Made by a program: the position numbers and the translations under genes. Positions 10,971-17,500 of a stretch of DNA of 17,500 nt are shown one piece after another (the stretch's first letter is position 1; each line of letters opens with the position of its first letter). This DNA is from Anaeromyces robustus (lineage: Eukaryota > Neocallimastigomycota > Neocallimastigomycetes > Neocallimastigales > Neocallimastigaceae), in the NCBI GenBank assembly GCA_002104895.1, contig MCFG01000034.1:30001-47500 (forward strand), in the 5' to 3' direction. The notes beneath the pieces are model-generated. The model made no database searches, had not been told where the DNA came from, and saw nothing but the letters and a program-made list of their open reading frames with translations.

Positions 10971-13333
10971 ATAAGGATTTAATAATTCATTTTCATTTTA
11001 TTGAATATAATTATTTATTTATTTATTCATTTATTTATTTGTTTGTTTATTTATTATATTTATTTATATATTATTTATTTATTTATTTATTTATTGTTTT
11101 ATTGAATATTTATTTATTTATAAACTATATATTAAATGTTTTGATTCTACGATTGATATAATATATAATAAATGTTTCTTATATAGTATTATTATATATT
11201 AATAATCTCAAACTTGTTACAACATTTTTGAAATATTATCATAATCAAATATAAATATAAATAGTATAAAATAAATAAATAAATAAATAAATATTAGAAT
11301 ATTAAAATATTAAATTTATATATAATTAATAAAGTTTATTTATAAAAAATAATAATTAATCACCACCTATCAATCTATTATAAATCTGTAATTAATCCAT
11401 TTATTTATTTATATATTTATTTATTTATTTATTTATTTATTTATTAATTTATTTATTTATTTATTTATTTATTTCTTATTTTTCCTTTTTATTTAATCAT
11501 TAATTAATAATTAATAATTATTAATAATTAATAATAATAATAATAATTAAAATGATAGTTTTTGATTTTATATTCAATAAAGTTTATTAATAATCATTAT
11601 AAAAATAAATAAATAATTAAATATAATTTTTAATAAAATACATAATAGATATAAATGAATAAATTATTATTATATTAAATAATATTTTTTAAAAAAAAAA
11701 ATCATAATCATCCTCATCATTAATAAAAATTTTCTCGGTCTTGTAATAAATTAAAATAAAGATAAATATAAATAAATAATATATAATAATATAATCATAA
11801 TATATTACTTAAACTATTCATAAAGTTAAAATAATATAATTTTGATAAAATTTAATATTTAGTGTTTATAATATTTGTATATAATTTGAATGGCTTCAAT
11901 TCTATATTATAATATACCTGAATTATTTTTAATATAAAATTCATTTATTTTATTATAATTATAATATATATTATAATATATTATAATATATTATATTATA
12001 TGGCAGTTTTTAAATTTTTATATAGAAATGTCAAAATCATTAATTATAATTTAAAAAATTATATAACCAATTAATTCAATGTAATGTAATATATAATATA
12101 TAATATATTATATATATATTTCTTCTTATTTATAATTATAATTTTGATTTATAATTTACGAATTTGAAAATTTGTATTTAAAAGAATCGTAATCATAATC
12201 ATAATTAAAATAATTATAATTTATTATATAATTAATAATTATTATAATCAATTATATTATTAATAGTATTAATAGAGTATTAATAGTATATAATTATAAA
12301 ATCAATCGAAATATAATAAATAAATAAATATATAAAACAATAGATAATTTTTTTTAAAAAAAATAAATAAATTATTATTAATTATTAAATAATTTTTTAT
12401 TCTAATTTTATTTATTATAATTTTTTTTTTATTTAATATTATAGGATAAAAAATAATTATTGTTTATTATTAAATTAAATTAAATTGGAAAAAAAAATTA
12501 TTATTTAGTCGTCATAATTCCTATTAATAATAAATAATAATAAATAATAAATAATAAATAATAATAAATAATAATAAATAATAATTAATTTATTAATTAG
12601 TATTAATAATTAATAATAAAATTTTTCAAATATATAAGAAAAAAAAAAGAATATAAAAATTTTTTTACAAAAAAAAAAAAAAAAAGTTGTAAAAAAAATT
12701 ATAAAAAAATATTATATATAAAATAACAATTAATATACAATAAAAAGTAATGAAGTTTTTTTATGTTTATAAATATTAATAATTATATATAATACAAGAG
12801 TATATTCATTTATAGTTGTTGTTATTGCTTATATAACTATTATAATATTTAATAATTAAATATATCATAAAAAGAAAAGTTTTTTTTAAACCTAATTTTA
12901 AACTATAAAAAGTATTAAAAATAACGAAAAATGAGTAATAATAAAAACAAATATGAAACAAAAATAAAAATAAAAAATATAAAATAAAAAAAAAAAAAAA
13001 AGAGAAAGTTTTTATAAAAGTAATATGAAATGGAAATAATTTGAAAAGAATAGTTTGAACAAAAAAAAAATAAAGGCAAAAATTTAATAATAAAATATTT
13101 TTTATGCAATATTTTTATGGAATACTATAGTATACAATTATGAAACAATAACTATATTACTATACTAAAATATTGATAAATAATTTTTATATATTTATTT
13201 TTTCTATTATACTAATAAAAAATATTTTCATAATAATATTTTATATATAATTTCTTAGATATTAATAGATATAGAAATAATATATTAAAAAAAAAATAAA
13301 CATTATAAATATATAAATATATATAAAAAAAAA
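10971..13333. other. A/T-rich spacer upstream of CotH gene B
   Basis: It contains TTTA repeats (about 11009-11096 and 11401-11474), AAAT units (about 11265-11292) and AATAAATAAT units (about 12525-12590). Frames are short or encode only Phe/Ile/Lys/Tyr strings. The promoter of gene B should be in the last few hundred bases, which hold TATA-like strings throughout, so none can be singled out. Confidence 0.7.
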
Positions 13334-15386
13334 ATGAAATATAGCACTATTTTAAGTTCACTTTTTAGTAAGTATAATTATTCAATAAATATTTTTAATT
13401 TTTTTTTTTTTAAATAAGTGAAATATTTATGTAGTTATGAATATATATATGTATACTTTTATAAAATAATTATATGAATATAAAAAATTAATAAAAATTA
13501 TGTCTTTATATATTTTTCTAAAAATAAAAAAAAATAATAATATATACATATACCTATACATTTACATATACATATATATTATAGTTAGTTCTTTAGTATC
13601 ATTAGCAAATGCTGAAAAATACAATGTTATTGCATTACCAGTAGAATACGGTGGTACTGCTGTTGGATTAGTTATTGATAATAATGCTCCAATACCAATG
13701 AATCCATCTGTTAATGGTATGTATTGGACTGTTGATGCTAATAAACCATCATCTGAATATTATTATGTTATTATTAATGATAATACGGTTGCTTATGGTG
13801 AAAAAGAAAATTTACAATTTACAAGACAATGGTCAGATGATCAAGTAAATCATATTTTCGGTAGAAGAATTGATCGTGCTGGTAAATTATTAAAAACTAT
13901 ACCAAGAGCTTATCCAGCTCATCCAGGTTACAGTAAATTCTCTAAACTTTTCCAAGAAGGTGAAATGCCAGTAGTTCGTTTCCTTCTTAATGATCAAGAT
14001 TACAATACTTTAATAAATGATTCTGGTAGTGGTACTGATAATAAATATATTGGTTCCTTTGATTTATTCACTGCTGATGAAGTTTTCCAATTTACTAATG
14101 CCACTCTTGAATTAGGAGGTATGGGAAGTCGTGGATATAAAAAGCATCCATTTAAAATTAGTTTATCGGAAGGTGCTAATGATTCTGAATCTAATACTGA
14201 AATTTACAATAGAGATAATTTAAAATTTAGAAATCTTGTTTATGATTCATCCTATATTAAAAATAAAATAGCTACCGATGTTATGATTTCTTTAGGTCTT
14301 CCAGCTCCACAATCTACTCATGCTCGTTTATATATTAATAATACTCCATTTGGTTTATACGATTTCTCAGATGTTACTAAAAAGAAGTTTGTTAAACGTT
14401 TCTTCCATTCCACAGCTGGTAAAGATGAAAAAATTAAATATGGTACCTTTTATAAAGGTATTTCTACAGAAAGTGATGGTACTAAAGTTCAAGCTTTCCT
14501 TTATAATGATTTCCCAGAACTTCGTGAAGATATGTATGAACCTGCTAAAAAAGTAATTCGTGAAGGTGCTCAACCATTAGATGATATTAATGAAGTAATT
14601 CAATGGATTGATACTTTAACTGAAACAACTCCAGCAGAAGAAATTAGAAATAGATTTAATCTTGATGTTTTCTATAAATCTATGGCTCTTGAATATTTAA
14701 TTTGTCATTGGGATGGTTATTTACAAGGTGGTAATAATTTCTATCTTTATCGTGATGTTTCTGGTTATATTACTATGTTCTCCTTTGATTTTGATTTAAC
14801 TTTTGGTAAATGGTGTAAATTTGAACAAAAACCATTTGAAGAATTTTCTAGATCTCTTAAAAATTATGGTGGTAAAGGTGTTATCTATGCTCAACTTTAT
14901 CATAAAATATTAAATCGTGAACCCTTCAAAACTGAAATGAAACAAACTCTTGATGATGTTGTTTCCAAAATTTTCAATATTGAAGCTCTTGGTGATCGTA
15001 TTGCTTATCTTAAAGAATTTTTAAAGGATGATATTGCTTGGGATATTTCTGTAAGAAATGTTTTACCATCTACTACTTATAGTGATACCACTGAAGAACC
15101 TATTCCATCCTATGAAGGTGCTATGGCTTTATTTGATAATGTACCAGAACAAATTGAAGATGATTATGGTGTTTATAATTGGATTAAGGATACATCTGAA
15201 TATATTGCTACTACTGATGGTGTTAAATTCAATGTAGATAGAAGTAAAGGTGAAGTTGGTGGTATTATTGAAACCGATAAAAAAGGTGATGCTAAAGTAG
15301 ATGGTGAAATGTCCAGTGGATCTACTAAATTAGTTATCAATACTTCCATTATTTTTATCTTATCTTTTGTTTTAATGTTAATTTAA
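13334..15386 (+). CDS. CotH-type kinase-like secreted protein B (2 exons, 611 aa)
   Basis: Exon 1 is 13334-13367 and exon 2 is 13585-15386 (TAA), joined across a 217-nt GTAAGT...TATAG intron in phase 1. The spliced start encodes the signal peptide MKYSTILSSLFISSLVSLANA, with a classic A-N-A cleavage site before EKYNV. Starting instead at the ATG at 13500 would put a translated TA repeat (IYIYLYIYI) at the N-terminus, so that start is rejected. Key motifs: GSRGYKKHPFKISL (192-205) with a candidate nucleotide-binding lysine, YIKNKI (235-240), HWDG (386-389), GNN (394-396) and DFDLTFG (413-419). These match a CotH kinase-like domain. The C-terminus has a Gly/Ser/Thr stretch and a hydrophobic tail (VINTSIIFILSFVLMLI), suggesting GPI anchoring or a single membrane anchor. 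No dockerin or other extra domain is visible. The enzyme class is family knowledge; activity and substrate are inference. The A-run just before ATG gives a favourable start context. Confidence 0.9.
13368..13584 (+). other. Intron 1 of CotH gene B
   Basis: Donor GTAAGT, acceptor TATAG, 217 nt, phase 1. It is A/T-only in long stretches and ends in a TA/CA-rich repeat. It interrupts the signal-peptide codons at the same place and phase as intron 1 of gene A (7104-7289). Removing it joins A to TT, giving Ile-12. Confidence 0.88.
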
Positions 15387-15421
15387 AATTAAAAATTTTT
15401 TAAACAAAAAAAAAAAAATTT

Positions 15422-15491
15422 AAAAAGAAAAAAAGAAAGAAGAAAGAAGAAAGAAAGAAGAAAAAAGAAGAAAAAAGAAGAAAAAAAGAAG
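15422..15491 (+). repeat. 70-nt polypurine tract after gene B
   Basis: A run of A and G only (AAAGAAGAAA-type), apart from the leading bases, begins about 35 nt after the stop codon and is probably in the 3' UTR. Mirror-like purine tracts of this kind can form triplex DNA. Confidence 0.8.
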
Positions 15492-15492
15492 T

Positions 15493-15528
15493 TATAAATA
15501 TAAATATAAATATAAATATAAATATAAA
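15493..15528. repeat. ATAAAT hexamer repeat, about 6 units
   Basis: A near-perfect six-base repeat directly follows the polypurine tract. On the minus strand it is translated as an Ile-Tyr run, which explains a spurious frame there. Confidence 0.85.
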
Positions 15529-16489
15529 ATCTCAAGAAAATAATTTCTATATAACGAAAATTTACATAAAAAAAAAAAAACAAAAAAAACAAAAAACTAT
15601 AATTATAGTGAACTTTAATTTATAAATATCGTAAACCCTTTTTCTTTATTTTCTTTTTCTTTTTTTTTTTTTTTTTTTTTATTAAAATGTTTAATAAATA
15701 ATATTATATAATTTTTTTAATGAATACATACAACAAAAAAAAAAAAAAGATAAAAGAAATTATATTTAAAAAAAAAAAAAAAAGAAATAATAATAATTAA
15801 TTATATAATAATATATAATAGAATATAAATAATAAAATACCTTTAAATTTTCATAGAAAAAAAAAAACGAAAAAAAACCTTTTATATATATATAAAAAAC
15901 AACCAATTAAAAAAAAAAACAATAATTTATAATACACAATAAAACAAACAAAAAAACAATAATTTATATACATAATAACATAAACCACAAAAAAAAAAAC
16001 AATAATTTTAAACAAAACAAAAACCAAACCAGAAAAACCCCCCAAAAAAAAAAAAGAAAAAAGAAGTATCATAAATCATATGTATAATTTATTTTAATAT
16101 TCTTTTTTTAGAGTAATTTTTTTTTTTTTTTTTTTAACTTTATTTTCTATTCTTATTCTTTTTCAAACTTTTTTTTTTTTTAATATATTATTAAATTTAT
16201 TTTACTTATATAATTAATATTATTATATAAGTATTATAAAAAAGAAAAAAAAAATAATTATTAATAGAAAGAAAAATATTTTTTCATATTTTTTATATAA
16301 ATATTTATTATAAATATTTATTTTTATTATTATTATTTTTTTTTAATATATTTTTATATATATCTATTAATGCTAAAATTTTAATTAAAAATAATAATTA
16401 TAAAAAAATTAAAAAAAATATTTTTATCAATAAAAAAAAAAAAGAAAAAAAAAAAAATTTTTTTTTTTTTCATTATTTCTTAATCGTTT

Positions 16490-16532
<43 letters not shown>

Positions 16533-16634
16533 AGTACATAAATCATTGTAAATTTTAAGATTATTCAGTTTAGAATATTATAAGTACAAATTTAAAAATA
16601 TTATGAATGTAATGTACTAAAGGAGAGGTCAACA

Positions 16635-16655
16635 AACCATTATTTAATAATGGTT
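16635..16655. repeat. Hairpin AACCATTATT-T-AATAATGGTT
   Basis: Ten-base perfect arms around a single T. With so small a centre, in a single strand the loop would open to at least three bases. It lies inside the T38/A39-bracketed island. Confidence 0.75.
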
Positions 16656-16696
16656 AAGACTGAAATTTGAAACTTGAAATATTCAAATATTCATGT

Positions 16697-16721
16697 GAAA
16701 TATATATCATGTGATATATTT
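16697..16721. repeat. Hairpin GAAATATATATCA...TGATATATTTC
   Basis: Eleven-base arms pair with a two-base bulge around the centre at ATCATGTGAT. It is the second hairpin in the bracketed island. Confidence 0.6.
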
Positions 16722-16733
16722 CAAAGGTCTATT

Positions 16734-16778
<45 letters not shown>

Positions 16779-16780
<2 letters not shown>

Positions 16781-17500
16781 AGAAGAGAGAAAAAGATTTT
16801 TTTTCTCCCTACTATAAATGAAATAAAGAAAAAAAAATAAAAATTGATAAAAAGAAAGAAAAAAAAAAAAGAAGAAAAATTAAAATTTAAAAAATAATGA
16901 AAAAAAAAAATTATAAACAAAACAAAACAAACCAAACCAAAAAAAAAAAAAAAAAAAAAAAAAAGAAATTTAGAAAAAGATAAATTATAACAAAAATAAC
17001 CAAATAAAACGAAAATAATAATAAGAATAAGCATAAGATAATAAAAAAAAATAATTTTTTAATTATTATATTTAAAGTTATACAAAAAAAAATAAAATAC
17101 TAAATATAATATTATCTTAATTATTTATAAAACAAACAAACAAACAAACAAACATGAATAAGTAATAAGCATTTATAGATATATCAATTGAATCATTAAA
17201 TAATAAATAATAATAATAATAATAATAATAATATTTATAAAAATATTTTTAAATCAACAATATTTTTTTTTTTTAATTTTAAGATTATCATTACTTTTAT
17301 AATCTTATAAATTCCTATTTATTTATTAAAAATTTAAATTAATTTATATTTTACCTTTCTATTTATTTACAATCTTTTTATTTTTTTTCTTCTTTTTTTT
17401 TTCTCTATTATAATTTTTTTTTATTTAAATTTTTTATTTTATATTTAAAAAAAAAAAAAAAAAGAAAACAGTTTTAAAAAAATATATTATTTTAATTTTT
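16779..17500. other. A/T-rich spacer at the right edge
   Basis: A runs, AAAC units (about 17131-17155), AAT units (about 17201-17232) and T runs. No gene is supported; the window may end before the next one. Confidence 0.7.

Larger units (their letters stand above)
15387..16490. other. A/T-rich spacer downstream of CotH gene B
   Basis: It starts with the presumed 3' UTR of gene B, then the polypurine and TAAATA repeats, then A and T runs and AACAAAC-type sequence around 15890-16040. No gene is visible on either strand. Confidence 0.7.
16491..16778. repeat. Island bracketed by T38 and A39 runs
   Basis: A pure T run (16491-16528) and a pure A run (16740-16778) face each other around 211 bp of more complex DNA. 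The runs are complementary and could pair, putting the island in a loop. Inside are two further hairpins (16635-16655 and 16697-16721). No ORF is present in the island. Confidence 0.7.

Noticed and set aside
12915-13109. Minus-strand 64-aa Phe-rich frame
   Set aside because: It results from T runs on the minus strand; composition matches spacer, not protein.
13500-13584. ATG at 13500 as the start of CotH gene B
   Set aside because: The first 28 residues are a translated TA/CA repeat with no match in gene A, and the region is better explained as the 3' part of an intron.
14320-14573. Short frames on both strands within gene B
   Set aside because: They are shadows of the conserved CotH coding frame.
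15389-16072. Minus-strand Phe/Tyr-rich frames of 67 and 73 aa
   Set aside because: They translate the polypurine tract, the ATAAAT repeat and A/C-rich spacer, and have no homologue-like features.
16738-17034. Minus-strand 98-aa Phe-rich frame
   Set aside because: It runs through the 39-A tract and other A runs read as poly-Phe.
1-17500. tRNA, rRNA, CRISPR arrays, telomere repeats
   Set aside because: I looked for T-loop motifs, conserved rRNA words, spaced direct repeats and telomeric repeat runs and saw none. The GATTAC hexamer is not a known telomere unit and is internal.
1-17500. Ciliate or other reassigned-stop genome
   Set aside because: Both genes end at TAA, use CAA for Gln, and contain no in-frame TAA or TAG after splicing.

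Overview
This looks like nuclear DNA from a eukaryote with an extremely A+T-rich genome. The intergenic DNA is almost entirely A/T homopolymers and short repeats. Two genes stand out by balanced codons and clear protein similarity to each other. Both encode secreted, CotH-type kinase-like proteins with GT...AG introns, an N-terminal signal peptide and a C-terminal hydrophobic tail that suggests a GPI anchor. The mix of very A+T-rich spacers, homopolymer runs, small A/T introns and CotH genes fits an early-diverging fungus best, most likely an anaerobic gut fungus (Neocallimastigomycota). A dictyostelid-like amoeba is less likely. The standard genetic code is in use: Gln is CAA, and TAA ends both genes. 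The organism call is inference; no rRNA, tRNA or marker gene is present.

Layout. 1-4028: non-coding A/T DNA with a 43-bp tandem duplication, two distinct hairpins (1054-1119 and 1711-1770), a hexanucleotide repeat, and a probable broken coding relic (1871-2164). 4029-7320, minus strand: CotH gene A, which I reconstruct as 8 exons and 633 residues. 7321-13333: about 6 kb of non-coding DNA full of AAT/ATT/TTTA repeats, including a large inverted AAT/ATT block. 13334-15386, plus strand: CotH gene B, 2 exons and 611 residues. Its true start lies in a 34-nt first exon that a simple ORF search misses. 15387-17500: non-coding, with a polypurine tract and a sequence island bracketed by a 38-T run and a 39-A run.

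The genes are divergent paralogues sharing the first intron (same position and phase, inside the signal peptide) and the catalytic-loop and metal-binding motifs (HWDG...GNN...DFDLTFG). Gene A has six further introns that gene B lacks. Both products should enter the secretory pathway and be displayed at the cell surface or wall. No operon, CRISPR array, tRNA, rRNA or intact transposon was found. I did not find convincing evidence of a wholly new system. The strongest leads are the intron asymmetry, the symmetric catalytic exons of gene A, and several structured islands in the spacers.
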